Program-made: the position numbers and the translations under genes | Source of the DNA: Cysteiniphilum halobium | Lineage (GTDB): Bacteria > Pseudomonadota > Gammaproteobacteria > Francisellales > Francisellaceae | Length of the DNA stretch: 33,094 nucleotides | NCBI RefSeq assembly: GCF_003574425.1 | Contig: NZ_QLIU01000051.1 | Coordinates: 1-33,094, forward strand | Direction: 5' to 3' | Notes under the pieces: generated by a model | Seen by the model: the letters and a program-made list of their open reading frames with translations, nothing else | Databases searched by the model: none | What the model was told of the DNA's origin: nothing | Shown here: positions 9,306 through 18,883 of the stretch, piece by piece | Numbering within the stretch: the stretch's first letter is position 1 | Layout: the number at the start of each line of letters is the position of its first letter

Positions 9306-12300
9306 ATGAAGATAACAAAATTAATACCAGTAATTATTTCTAGTATGTTGCTGTTTGGCTGTAATTCGGATGACGGGAATAAGAAAAGTGCCGTGACCAC
9401 AACAGCCACCTTAGTACCAAGTCAAACACACGTGAATATTGAAACATCACATAGTTTGCAAATTACAGTTACCAATGCGGGTAACAAGCAGGCAAATGAC
9501 TTTGATGTTGAGCTACAAGCAGGTGATGGTGTGAGCATAGATAAGACTGCATCAAATATTCCCAGTCAGTTAGCACCAGGTGCTTCAGCAGTTATTGTGT
9601 TAACCGCGAGTGCTAGTGCCGTCGTTGGTAGTAAAGCGGTGTTAACAATACGTTCAAGTGACTCCATTAATCAATTAAGTATTCCGGTAGATGTGATTGC
9701 AGAGCCGCCGGAGGTAGTTAAGCTTGCATTAAGCACAGATTCTTCGGTGTTGGGTAGTGGTGGTATAAAGCATTATGTGTTAACCAACAACAGTGCTCAA
9801 GATGTTCCTGAGTTAACAGGCGCTGATAAGGGTGTTTCAGGTCTGAGTGTCGCTGCCTATCAAAGTGGTACGAGCATTGCTGCCACAGGTGCATCAATTA
9901 TAAATAATACGTGTTCTGGCGTTATTCTTAAACCTTCAGAAAATTGCACCTTTGATGTTAAAGCTGCAGATATGGCAAGTAATCAAGCGATTGATATTAA
10001 AGTTGCAGTTAATAGTCAAACGGAAGTTTCAAAAAGTTTACAAATATTGCGTCCTGTGTTGTCGATTAACCCAGAAGATGCCTTATCAGGCTTTAAATCG
10101 CAAATGACCAAAGCACAATCTCAATTTTTAAGCTTAGATAGTCAACACATTACGATCGTGCCAGGTATGCATAAAACTATTCAGATTAGCAATAGCTCGG
10201 TGGTGCCTGCAACAGATGTGCAGTTTAGCATTCCCGCACTATCAGGCGTTACCCAAGATCCTGCCAGTACCTGCGTTAATGGCATGACGTTAAATGGAGG
10301 TGATAGTTGTAGCATTATCATTGATGGCAGCTTGGAGAACTATCCATCGGGTAGTGGTGAGCTTCAGATTTCAGCGAATAACGCTGATCAAGTGAATCAA
10401 TTAATGTTGGGGTCATCGTCATCTAGTCAGCTGCAAATGTCTGATAGTTATCACTTACTAATTAGTAGCGGTGAATCGATAGAGATTCCATTAAAGGCGA
10501 GAAATAATAGTTCATTAAGCCTTGATCACTTAGCGATGAGTATACTGCCAAATGATGGGAGTTTAGTCGCATCAACTAATAATAATTGTGGTATAACTTT
10601 GTTAGGTCAAAGTTATTGTAACAATAGTTACACTTATACAGCGCCAAATGTAATGACAAATGAGGAGAAACTATATTCTTTAGCATATGGTGACACCAAA
10701 AGTAATGGCAATAATAGTGCAGGAATTATGCTTGGCGTAGATATATTCCCTAAATTTATAGATTTGAAGTTAGCTAACAATGCATATATAGCAAGTAACA
10801 CACAAGGGTCATTTTATCTAAAAAATGGTGTGGTATATGCTGCAACATTTGATGGCTTATCTATATCAAGTAATGGTGGTAAATCTTGGCATACTTATGG
10901 CAAAGATAAACTAGGTGTACGTATGATAAACAGCACTTATGTTGATGCAAACACTATATATGTAGGAACAAATGGTGCTGGTCTTGCTATATCTAATGAC
11001 AATGGCGTAACGTGGCGTAATATTAAAACAGTAGATGGTATTATCAACGATTATGTCAATTCAGTTTATGTCAGTGGTAAAGAAATTATTTTAGGTACTG
11101 ATGGTGGTATTTCCATATCAAATGACGGGGGCGGGACTTGGAATAATATTGATCAATCAACTGGATTAGGTGGTAATAAAATAGGCTCAATCTATGTTGA
11201 TAGCAGCACGATATACGCTGGTGATTACAATAATGGCGGTTTGTCGATTTCTGATGATAACGGTGCTACATGGCAAGTTATAAAAAAAGCAGCAAATGGT
11301 CTAGTAGACAATGCGGTTGAATCCATCAGTAAGCACAATGATAAAATTTATGTGGGAACCGACAATGGTTTATCTATCACATCAGATGGTGGAAAAACAT
11401 GGGATAATAAAGCGATAGGAAAAGAATTTAATGCGGGATACTCTTATGCCAGTGGCTTTTGTTTTCTCGATAATAAAATTTATGCGCCAATCCATGACCC
11501 TAGTGATACGACATGGCATGGAGGGCTAGAGTTTTCGATAGATGGAGGAGAAACATGGCAAAGAGTTTCAGCAATTGAGACGATGAATATTAGAGCATTA
11601 ACCTGTGATAAAAGTAGCATATATGTGGGAGATGGAAACACCGGAGGCATGTGGGTATCTCATGACAAAGGAGCAACATTTGAACGTCAATATAACCCTC
11701 TTGAGGCAGTGCATAAATTTTTTTCAGCTAATCATAAACTATATGGCTTAACATCTTTTGGTCAGACAAGTGGGTGGGCAATTTCTGATGATAATGGTGC
11801 TAGTTGGGCAACATATATAGCCCCTCACGGACAGGGATCATCTTTACCTTTTAACATGCAAATAAATGATATGTATGTAAATGGCGCATATATGTATATT
11901 GCTTCCCCAGTTGGAATTTATATTTCTAATGATAGTGGCAGCTCTTGGCAGAGAGTAAATGATAGTAAATTACACGGTTGGATTGCTGCTATTGCTGGGA
12001 CTGATGATGGTAAATATTTATATGCTGTGACAGATGATTATGGTAATGACGGGGTTTATATATCTTCAGATCATGGTGTTACTTGGGCCAGAACCTATAA
12101 TGGCATTATGGATGGTTATGCAAAGATATATGTAACTGATGATAAGTTCTACACATGGACACAGCAAGGTGGCGGCTTTACAGGAGCATTGTTAGTATTT
12201 AATGAGGATGGTTCTTATGATAAGCAACTTTTGACTGGAAAAGCTATTGAATCGGTTTATTTAAAAAATAATAAGCTCTATGTTGGGACTAGAAAGAATG

Positions 12301-12605
12301 GTCTGTATGTAACGACTGATGGTGGAGCAAATTGGAGTAATATGACAAGCGGGGTAACTGAACTTGATGGTTATTCAATACAAGCAATATATCTGAGTGG
12401 AAGTGCTATATACATAGGTTTGAATTCAATTTCTGCACCAAGCCCAACCTATGGCGTTGCAGTCTCATATGACAATGGTGCGACCTGGCAGCGCTATTTT
12501 GAGTATAATAGCTGCAACTCTATAGCTACATCGAATAATGGCAATATTTTTATTACTTGTAGCTTTGGTTCTCATGCTGTGGGTGAAATTTTAATAAGTA
12601 ACTAA
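9306..12605 (+). CDS. Large lipoprotein with Asp-box (BNR) beta-propeller
   Basis: The 1099-residue protein begins MKITKLIPVIISSMLLFGC, a lipoprotein signal with lipidated Cys19, so it is anchored in a membrane, probably the outer one. Residues about 35-470 look like a row of beta-sandwich domains of CARDB/DUF11 type, with recurring VTNAGNKQANDFDVEL-like and CSGVILKPSENC-like segments. Residues about 500-1095 hold twelve Asp-box motifs of the form S-x-D-x-G-x-x-W, for example ISNDNGVTW, ISDDNGATW and ISSDHGVTW, spaced about 40-55 residues, which predicts one or two beta-propellers as in sialidases and Vps10-like proteins. Catalytic sialidase residues were not identified, so a binding or adhesive role is at least as likely as an enzymatic one. 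The propeller half seems richer in ATA isoleucine codons than the first half. Confidence 0.8.
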   Translation: MKITKLIPVIISSMLLFGCNSDDGNKKSAVTTTATLVPSQTHVNIETSHSLQITVTNAGNKQANDFDVELQAGDGVSIDKTASNIPSQLAPGASAVIVLTASASAVVGSKAVLTIRSSDSINQLSIPVDVIAEPPEVVKLALSTDSSVLGSGGIKHYVLTNNSAQDVPELTGADKGVSGLSVAAYQSGTSIAATGASIINNTCSGVILKPSENCTFDVKAADMASNQAIDIKVAVNSQTEVSKSLQILRPVLSINPEDALSGFKSQMTKAQSQFLSLDSQHITIVPGMHKTIQISNSSVVPATDVQFSIPALSGVTQDPASTCVNGMTLNGGDSCSIIIDGSLENYPSGSGELQISANNADQVNQLMLGSSSSSQLQMSDSYHLLISSGESIEIPLKARNNSSLSLDHLAMSILPNDGSLVASTNNNCGITLLGQSYCNNSYTYTAPNVMTNEEKLYSLAYGDTKSNGNNSAGIMLGVDIFPKFIDLKLANNAYIASNTQGSFYLKNGVVYAATFDGLSISSNGGKSWHTYGKDKLGVRMINSTYVDANTIYVGTNGAGLAISNDNGVTWRNIKTVDGIINDYVNSVYVSGKEIILGTDGGISISNDGGGTWNNIDQSTGLGGNKIGSIYVDSSTIYAGDYNNGGLSISDDNGATWQVIKKAANGLVDNAVESISKHNDKIYVGTDNGLSITSDGGKTWDNKAIGKEFNAGYSYASGFCFLDNKIYAPIHDPSDTTWHGGLEFSIDGGETWQRVSAIETMNIRALTCDKSSIYVGDGNTGGMWVSHDKGATFERQYNPLEAVHKFFSANHKLYGLTSFGQTSGWAISDDNGASWATYIAPHGQGSSLPFNMQINDMYVNGAYMYIASPVGIYISNDSGSSWQRVNDSKLHGWIAAIAGTDDGKYLYAVTDDYGNDGVYISSDHGVTWARTYNGIMDGYAKIYVTDDKFYTWTQQGGGFTGALLVFNEDGSYDKQLLTGKAIESVYLKNNKLYVGTRKNGLYVTTDGGANWSNMTSGVTELDGYSIQAIYLSGSAIYIGLNSISAPSPTYGVAVSYDNGATWQRYFEYNSCNSIATSNNGNIFITCSFGSHAVGEILISN

Positions 12606-12623
12606 TTGGTATAAAGGTAAAAA

Positions 12624-12833
12624 ATGATGTATATGAAGAGTTTAGAAAAACCTACAGCAATGTTACCTCTGAGCAAATTTGGATGATTTGGTCAGATATT
12701 CAAAAGCGAACGCTTTGGGATGATGATACAGAGTGGGCTACTACACTTTAAGCCAAAAGGCGGTCCACAACTTAAAATGAAGTTAGTGGAGTGCATTCCT
12801 AATAAATCATATTGCTATTATTTAGTCTCCTAG
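12624..12833 (+). pseudogene. Decayed SRPBCC-family (polyketide cyclase-like) gene
   Basis: One frame (from about 12629) reads FRKTYSNVTSEQIWMIWSD and then LWDDDTEWA before a TAA at 12749-12751. A second frame then continues PKGGPQLKMKLVECIPNKSY to a TAG at 12831-12833. Together they match the N-terminal half of SRPBCC ligand-binding proteins, with an internal deletion and a frameshift between WDDDTEWA and the KPKGGP block and with the C-terminal half lost. No function remains. Confidence 0.7.
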
Positions 12834-12851
12834 CAACCTAATGGTCAATAT

Positions 12852-12904
12852 TTTACAGTTAGTACATATTTGTACATATTTATGTGATTTTGTCTGGTTA
12901 TAGT
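12852..12904 (+). promoter_or_regulatory. Promoter region of the small outer-membrane protein, similar to that at 9183
   Basis: A -10-like TATAGT (12899-12904) lies 72 bases before the GTG start. The upstream part contains TTTACAGTTAGTACA and the palindrome GTACATATTTGTAC. It resembles 9183-9235 in sequence and in distance to the start codon. Confidence 0.45.
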
Positions 12905-12975
12905 GTCGCTAAGAGTGTGGGGAGTGTTGATTCTGCTTGCTAATATCAAAGGTTAAATAAAGGAGGAAGAAAGTT

Positions 12976-13509
12976 GTGTTAAAAATAATGGTAATTTTTG
13001 GGGCATTGATTTTTTTTACAATTGGTAATGCCACTTCGATCTCAAATGATCATCCAGTAACAAATGGCTTTAGAATAGCCATTGGCAATGGCTATTGGAG
13101 TATGCGCCAGAATAAAGCAGACGTTTTAACACAAACCTATAATACCGATCGTAGTGATTATTATGTTCAGGATCTTGATTATGGTTGGATGTTTGGCACT
13201 GATAATTGGCAATCTGTGCATTATGGCGCAGGTGTTAGAATTTATAACTTTATCAAAAACAATGGCAACGCAGTTTTGCCAGTTCCTGAGCTATACCTTA
13301 GTAAATACCTTAGCCAGAACCTAAGTCTTGTCGCTAATTTTGGCAGCTTGATTTATTTGTATGATATTGGTTTAGGTAGTGCCTATAATTTGAATCGTCA
13401 TCTATCTGTCAGTATTCAAGCACAGTACATGCCAAGTATCGCGATAATGGGACACAACCATAATATTAATGGTTTAGGTGTTCTTGTTGGATTGACGTGG
13501 ATGGCTTGA
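12976..13509 (+). CDS. Small outer-membrane beta-barrel protein
   Basis: The 177-residue product begins with a GTG start 8 bases after a strong AAGGAGG site, then MLKIMVIFGALIFFTIGNATS, a Sec signal peptide cleaved near residue 19. The rest is rich in alternating hydrophobic and aromatic residues with Gly/Asn turns (for example GYWSMRQNKADVL, YGAGVRIYNFI, LSLVANFGSLIYLYDIG, LSVSIQAQYMP, GLGVLVGLTW), which predicts about eight transmembrane strands, as in small OmpW/OmpX/PagL-size barrels. No family-specific catalytic pattern was recognised. The shared promoter motif with the upstream lipoprotein gene suggests co-regulation. Confidence 0.6.
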   Translation: MLKIMVIFGALIFFTIGNATSISNDHPVTNGFRIAIGNGYWSMRQNKADVLTQTYNTDRSDYYVQDLDYGWMFGTDNWQSVHYGAGVRIYNFIKNNGNAVLPVPELYLSKYLSQNLSLVANFGSLIYLYDIGLGSAYNLNRHLSVSIQAQYMPSIAIMGHNHNINGLGVLVGLTWMA

Positions 13510-13571
13510 TGCTATTTGATTCATTATTTCGCTAAATAGGGCAGGTAAAGTATAGAATCAGGGCTGTATCG

Positions 13572-13859
13572 ATGGGAAAAAATAAGGAATCTTTTATTCA
13601 GTACGCTAGAGAGGTGCACAAATGCTCGGTCAGAAGGTTATTAGATAACTTTGCTGCAGCGGGAATTACTGTTACACAGGCATCTCAATTAACAGGGTAT
13701 GCAGTGTCAACGATTAATAAGTATTTGCGTAAAAATCAGGTCAAATTGATAAATGGACAGTTAAAGTTAGCTGATGATAAGCCATCGGAGTTTGAGGAAA
13801 ACTTCTATAAAACAGAAGTCAATGTTTTTAATTTTTTAAGTAAATCGTGGAATCGTTAA
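13572..13859 (+). CDS. Small helix-turn-helix protein, function unknown
   Basis: The 95-residue protein has a basic N-terminal helix, then AGITVTQASQLTGYAVSTINKYL at about residues 30-52, which fits a helix-turn-helix of the kind that reads DNA through NKYLRKN. The C-terminal third is acidic and unstructured-looking. The ribosome binding site is poor. No family was recognised. Its place 230 bases before the adhesin operon makes it a candidate regulator of that operon, but nothing in the sequence proves this; it may also be a remnant of a larger gene. Confidence 0.5.
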   Translation: MGKNKESFIQYAREVHKCSVRRLLDNFAAAGITVTQASQLTGYAVSTINKYLRKNQVKLINGQLKLADDKPSEFEENFYKTEVNVFNFLSKSWNR

Positions 13860-13888
13860 AACAAGCACTAGTTATGGGGAGGGTACTT

Positions 13889-14037
13889 ATGAAAAAACTG
13901 ATATTAACAATGGGCATCACCCTATATCAATTATCTGGGGCAAGAAAGACAGAGCAATATTCCCCCAGGCAGGACAAGATAACACTAATCCAATTCAAGC
14001 ATTTACGCTTGGAATAAGTTATACGTTTGGGGTTTAG
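13889..14037 (+). pseudogene. Remnant of an outer-membrane barrel protein
   Basis: A GGGGAGGG ribosome binding site precedes ATG 13889 and a signal-peptide start MKKLILTMGIT. A shift of frame at about 13915-13920 then gives HPISIIWGKKDRAIF and, at the end, NPIQAFTLGISYTFGV before TAG 14035-14037. The last block is a typical C-terminal strand of an outer-membrane barrel. The middle of the gene is missing, so only the two ends survive. Confidence 0.6.
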
Positions 14038-14090
14038 TTGTTCAAAATATAGATTTTTAATTTTTTATTTTTAAACGTGGGAAAGTTCAA

Positions 14091-17000
14091 ATGAGTACAC
14101 AGATTACAGAGAAAGATTTACAAGATCCCTCTTCTCAAAAGATAATTTTGCTAAAAACATTTCAAGACAACCATCTACCAATTGATTTTGCGCAAGCCAA
14201 ATTTGCTTTAGATGGCCAGGATATTCTAATTGAGTCACACAATGGTGAGGTTTATCATCTTGTATTTGGGGGACAACTTGCTAATCTTGATAAAAAAGCA
14301 TTTGAGCTTGACTTTAATGATGGTAAAACATTAACCGCGCAGCAGGTGCTAGATATTGCCTCGGCCGATATTATTAATACAGACGGTCACCTAACACATA
14401 AGCAGAGCCAGCAAGATATAACACCGAATGTTGATGCACAAACAAAAGTTTATGTGATTAATGAAGCGGAAAGTGCTGAGGATAGCATAAATGAAGATGG
14501 AAGTAATTTGCAATTGCAAAGTGATGTTAATGAGTCAACTGATAAGCTTTTAAATGCATCACAGAGTGATGATAATAATATTACAGCTACAGATGTTCCA
14601 GTTGTTGAAGCTCAAAGCCAAAATAATAGTCATAATGAAATTGCGCGCAGCAATAATCCAACAGTGCCACCCAAGTTAACCGTATCGCCTGACTTGAGCA
14701 TGTATATTCCAAAGCCGCAATATGATGATGCAAATCATACTGTCAAGGCGGGAGGCTCGGGCGAAGCTCTGGGACAAAAAGGTCAGTTAAAGCCAGTTAT
14801 ATTGGATTTGTCTAAAGCGCATCATGGCTGGACGATTGATGCCAATCAGGTGGGGGCATCTAAGCAAGAAACAAATTTGCAAAAAATATTTGAGCTGCCA
14901 CCAGGTTCTGAGATTACCAATATCAAGGGCAGTGGCACGTCCAATATTACAATTATCACGGGTGATATGCAGCCTAATTTATCAAAAAATCAGTTTGCCA
15001 TTGATTACGACACATCTGATACAAGTGCGTATCAAATTATTACCATTCACTTTAGCCCTGCTGATAAGCAAGGACGTACTGAGTATGTCATTAAACTTGA
15101 TGTTACGGACAATCCATATCAAACAACAGATGGTGATGGTACTTTTATGTTGGGAACTCATCCAAATGCTCAAGAGATCACAGGCAGCCAATTTGATGAC
15201 ATTATTTTAGCCTCAGATCGAGGTAATGATAGTTATGATGGAAATGCAGGTAATGATACTGTTGATTATAGCAATCATCTTAATGGCGTGACGATTACTG
15301 GATCAGATGACGGGGGCAATAGCTTTAGTGGTACTTTTAATAACGGTATAGAAAAAATTGAACAAACATTAAAAAATATAGAAGTTATTAGAGGAAGTTC
15401 AGCATCAGATACATTTATAAGTAGTACAACAACTCAAGCAACTTTTGAAGCGGGGAAAGGCGATGATCATTTCATTTCTCATGGTGGTGAAGTTGTTTTT
15501 GATGGTGGTCAAGGTAGTGATACGGTTGATTACAGTGATTTGAGCGCTAAAAATACCGGTATTAACTTTGATCTAAAGCACATCGACTTTGTATCAACTA
15601 ATCCTGTAGATTCAACAGAAGCTGTTGATGGTATTGTGGTTGATCTTACTAATGGCGATATTGTACATAGCGGTAATAAGCAAGATCATGTTGAAAATGT
15701 AGAACAATATATTGGTACAAATCATAATGATCAATTCATCACAAGTGCCTCAGATGATAATATAAATACAGGCAAAGGTATTGATGAAGTTGTTGGTAGT
15801 CAAGGTAATGATCATATTAGCTTTGGTGGTTCGGGCAAGATCAATTATTCAGGCTTAAATGGTGTAACTAATATCAGTGTTGACGGTAATGAAATGTCGA
15901 TAGATAAGCGCTCTGCATCAAATACGTCACTAGGAAGTGACACTGTCAATGGTGCTGTTAATGGAGTTGTCATCGGTGAGTTAGGCGGTGAAGTGCACGT
16001 TAATAATAATGGCAATTTAACGGTTATTGGTGGAGGTAATGCTTCACATAATACTTTTTATGCTGATGGCGCGCATACGGCGTTTATTGGTGGAGGGAAT
16101 GGCAATCATTCAAATACGATTAATATTTATAATATAGGACAAAACAAATCAGCAAATGCTTATATTGAAGGGCACGGCAAAAGTAATACAGTTAACTATT
16201 ACAGCGGAGTCGTCAATTTCAAAGGAGATGCCGATGGCATAAATGATACGATCAATATTGCATTTGAGCAGGGAGCAAATAATGATATTGATCTTAAGTT
16301 ATATGCACAAACTTCTGAAGTGAATATTGGTACGGCAAAGTCAGGGGTTAACGGGAGTATTGCTGTGGAAAGTTATCAAGGTGTAACAACTGTTCACAAT
16401 AGTTTTTATGCTGGTATGCAACCCGTCAATTACATAGTACATGGTGGGCAGCTCATCATAGATTATTCGGATTCTTCGGTCAGTCATGATGTCGCTACTT
16501 TGGATGTTAATCTAAAAAGCGGTGTGATAGATTCAGATCAAGGTGTTTTAGGAATTTTGCAAAGCGGTCAATTAACTGAAATTAAAGGTTTAAACACAGG
16601 GAATACTACGTTTACGCAGGGTAATTATGGCTTTAGCGCTGTAGCTTATGGTGACAATAACACCTTTATCCTCAGTGGCGCCTATGGAATGTCAATTATC
16701 GGTGGTGATGTTGGCAGTCATAATAACACCGTTGATTTATCAAGTGTTGCCAATTTGGGATTGAATGTTGATCTACAAAATGGTGTGATCACTGATAGTA
16801 GCGGCTCATATTTAGCTAATACGGTGACACATATTCAAAATATTATTGGTACACAGCAAGGTAATGCAACCTATCGTTTATCAGATCATTATGATGGACA
16901 ATTAACCTTACAAGGGCAGGATAATATAGTTATCTCAACCAAGGGCAATGATGCAAATTATCAGCAACATTCAGAAGGAGCGATTGGTAACTTTAACTTT

Positions 17001-18857
17001 AATAATCAGATAAGTTATGATAATCAAGATGCTGCTATTACAATGACTGATTTGGGAACAGTTACTAAAACAGGTGGCGGTATCGATACGTTCGAAGCAA
17101 GTACTGGTTCAGCGCCACATGTTACATTTACCAATATCATAGGTAGTCAATATGATGACTTTTTCCATCTCAAAAGTCACTATACAGGTGTGGATTATAA
17201 CCGAACATCGGGAATGACCTATCAAATCAATGGTGGCAAAGGTAATGATATTTTTTCTTATGAAGATGGCTCGTATGGGAACTATAACTTGGCAGGTGGC
17301 GATGGCGATGACGAGCTTATATTGAGTGGAACATACAATAGCAGTCAGGTGACTATTAATGGGCAACATCAAGGAACTTTCTATAGTACAGGTGGTTATA
17401 ATGCCAGCCAATTTAGCTCGGTTGAAAAAATCGTTTTTAATACAAATTCTAATTATCTTAATATAAATGTAGCTAATGCTAATCTAAGTGTTGATGCAAC
17501 ACATGCGGGTATGAGTTTTGTTGATATTCATGCGATGGTAGGTAATAACATATTTGATATGCCGGATTATGAAGTGGTAAGCTTTGATACGCATACAAAT
17601 GGTTTGACTGGCTCTGTATTATCATATTCTAAAATGAGTGATGCACTAACGATTGATCTTAATAATGATTTAGTAACTGATCAGCGAACTGGCGTGAGTG
17701 ATGTTACGCATCATGTGCGTAGGGTGCAAGGCGGGCATGGCGATGATACTATCACAGGATATAACAATGCTGATAATTTTGTGTATGCAGGAGCAGGTAA
17801 TGATAGCTATAACTTTAATAATACTGGGCACAAAAACTATTATGAACTTGATATCGGCGTTAATCAGTATTTAGGACAGGGGCAATATGACGATAATACC
17901 TTTAATAATGGTTCGACAAATTATTTTCAAAAGTTAACGGTTGATTTAAGAGCTGTAGCAGGTAGAGAGTCTATTACCAAAGATTATGCTTATGGTAGTG
18001 ATAGTACCGATACGATCAATGGTCACCTAGATGTGCTGAACTTTAACGCTGGAAATTATGCTAATGGCAGCCTTAAAACGTTTGATTTTTATGGTAGTGA
18101 CACCGAGTCTAGTCTTCTAAACTACTCTAACAGTAATGTTAGTTTAGATAGTCATATCTATTTTGGTAATGCCAAGCTTGATCTTTCAATTCAGTCGTAT
18201 AATTCAGGGTCATATCAGCAGAAGATGACGGTTGATTTTAGTTGTTTGAATCAGCAGATTGATTTCCATTTAGATGGTAAGGGAGGTAACAGTTATAGCG
18301 TTGACACGGGAGGGGTTAGCGACAATATCTCTCAAAATGGGCAGTTACAATCAGAATTTGACGTTATTGGCACAAAACATGATGATGTATTTGATTTCTC
18401 TTCTTTGGCAAGTTTAGAAAAGCGTTTTGGTCAAAACAATAATAGTTTTGATGGAGCTGATGGTGATGATACCTTGCGCTTGACTCGTCAGATACATGTG
18501 AATAAGGATTTAAATGTTGAGGATTTATTTGAAGACTTTCACAATTTTGAAACATTCGATATTAAAAATATGATCAAAGATGGTGGAGGTAACACCTGGA
18601 CATTTGATTTAGATAACTTCATTCATCAGCATCGCGCAGATAGCAATAATCATTATGAACTCGATGTTGATAACTTCTCAGACATTGCTTGGTTACATGG
18701 TGGCTCTTTTACACAGGTTGATAGAACACACTACCAATATAATGCCAATGGCAAAACCATCGATGTGTATAGTCAACGTAATACGGTTTCAGAACATAGT
18801 AATGACCATCACAGTGCAGTAGATAATACAAATCATGAAGCTGCTATGGTTGGCTAA
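14091..18857 (+). CDS. RTX-type adhesin, type I secretion substrate
   Basis: This 1588-residue protein has no Sec signal and is the likely cargo of the neighbouring secretion genes. Residues 1-110 form a folded N-terminal domain (DGQDILIESHNGEVYHLVF, then FNDGKTLTAQQVLDIASADI) reminiscent of the prefix domain of BapA-like adhesins. An acidic Asn/Ser-rich linker follows to about 210. Residues about 370-1470 are Gly/Asn/Asp-rich beta-roll with scattered calcium-binding nonapeptides such as GNAGNDTVDY, GGQGSDTVDY, GGKGNDIFSY, GGDGDDELIL, GGHGDDTITG and GADGDDTLRL. The end (about 1490-1560: TFDLDNF..., LDVDNFSDIAWLHGGSFTQ, YQYNANGKTIDVY) matches the C-terminal module of type I secreted adhesins. 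It is small beside SiiE (over 5000 residues) and has a single Cys. The ribosome binding site is GGGAAAG. It starts a four-gene operon. Confidence 0.88.
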   Translation: MSTQITEKDLQDPSSQKIILLKTFQDNHLPIDFAQAKFALDGQDILIESHNGEVYHLVFGGQLANLDKKAFELDFNDGKTLTAQQVLDIASADIINTDGHLTHKQSQQDITPNVDAQTKVYVINEAESAEDSINEDGSNLQLQSDVNESTDKLLNASQSDDNNITATDVPVVEAQSQNNSHNEIARSNNPTVPPKLTVSPDLSMYIPKPQYDDANHTVKAGGSGEALGQKGQLKPVILDLSKAHHGWTIDANQVGASKQETNLQKIFELPPGSEITNIKGSGTSNITIITGDMQPNLSKNQFAIDYDTSDTSAYQIITIHFSPADKQGRTEYVIKLDVTDNPYQTTDGDGTFMLGTHPNAQEITGSQFDDIILASDRGNDSYDGNAGNDTVDYSNHLNGVTITGSDDGGNSFSGTFNNGIEKIEQTLKNIEVIRGSSASDTFISSTTTQATFEAGKGDDHFISHGGEVVFDGGQGSDTVDYSDLSAKNTGINFDLKHIDFVSTNPVDSTEAVDGIVVDLTNGDIVHSGNKQDHVENVEQYIGTNHNDQFITSASDDNINTGKGIDEVVGSQGNDHISFGGSGKINYSGLNGVTNISVDGNEMSIDKRSASNTSLGSDTVNGAVNGVVIGELGGEVHVNNNGNLTVIGGGNASHNTFYADGAHTAFIGGGNGNHSNTINIYNIGQNKSANAYIEGHGKSNTVNYYSGVVNFKGDADGINDTINIAFEQGANNDIDLKLYAQTSEVNIGTAKSGVNGSIAVESYQGVTTVHNSFYAGMQPVNYIVHGGQLIIDYSDSSVSHDVATLDVNLKSGVIDSDQGVLGILQSGQLTEIKGLNTGNTTFTQGNYGFSAVAYGDNNTFILSGAYGMSIIGGDVGSHNNTVDLSSVANLGLNVDLQNGVITDSSGSYLANTVTHIQNIIGTQQGNATYRLSDHYDGQLTLQGQDNIVISTKGNDANYQQHSEGAIGNFNFNNQISYDNQDAAITMTDLGTVTKTGGGIDTFEASTGSAPHVTFTNIIGSQYDDFFHLKSHYTGVDYNRTSGMTYQINGGKGNDIFSYEDGSYGNYNLAGGDGDDELILSGTYNSSQVTINGQHQGTFYSTGGYNASQFSSVEKIVFNTNSNYLNINVANANLSVDATHAGMSFVDIHAMVGNNIFDMPDYEVVSFDTHTNGLTGSVLSYSKMSDALTIDLNNDLVTDQRTGVSDVTHHVRRVQGGHGDDTITGYNNADNFVYAGAGNDSYNFNNTGHKNYYELDIGVNQYLGQGQYDDNTFNNGSTNYFQKLTVDLRAVAGRESITKDYAYGSDSTDTINGHLDVLNFNAGNYANGSLKTFDFYGSDTESSLLNYSNSNVSLDSHIYFGNAKLDLSIQSYNSGSYQQKMTVDFSCLNQQIDFHLDGKGGNSYSVDTGGVSDNISQNGQLQSEFDVIGTKHDDVFDFSSLASLEKRFGQNNNSFDGADGDDTLRLTRQIHVNKDLNVEDLFEDFHNFETFDIKNMIKDGGGNTWTFDLDNFIHQHRADSNNHYELDVDNFSDIAWLHGGSFTQVDRTHYQYNANGKTIDVYSQRNTVSEHSNDHHSAVDNTNHEAAMVG

Positions 18858-18883
18858 TTTGATCTATAAAAAAGGTAAATACA

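Noticed and set aside
15200-18500. RTX region considered as a DNA tandem repeat or CRISPR-like array
   Set aside because: The similarity is at protein level only and irregular; no constant DNA repeat or spacer length exists. No CRISPR array was seen in the window.
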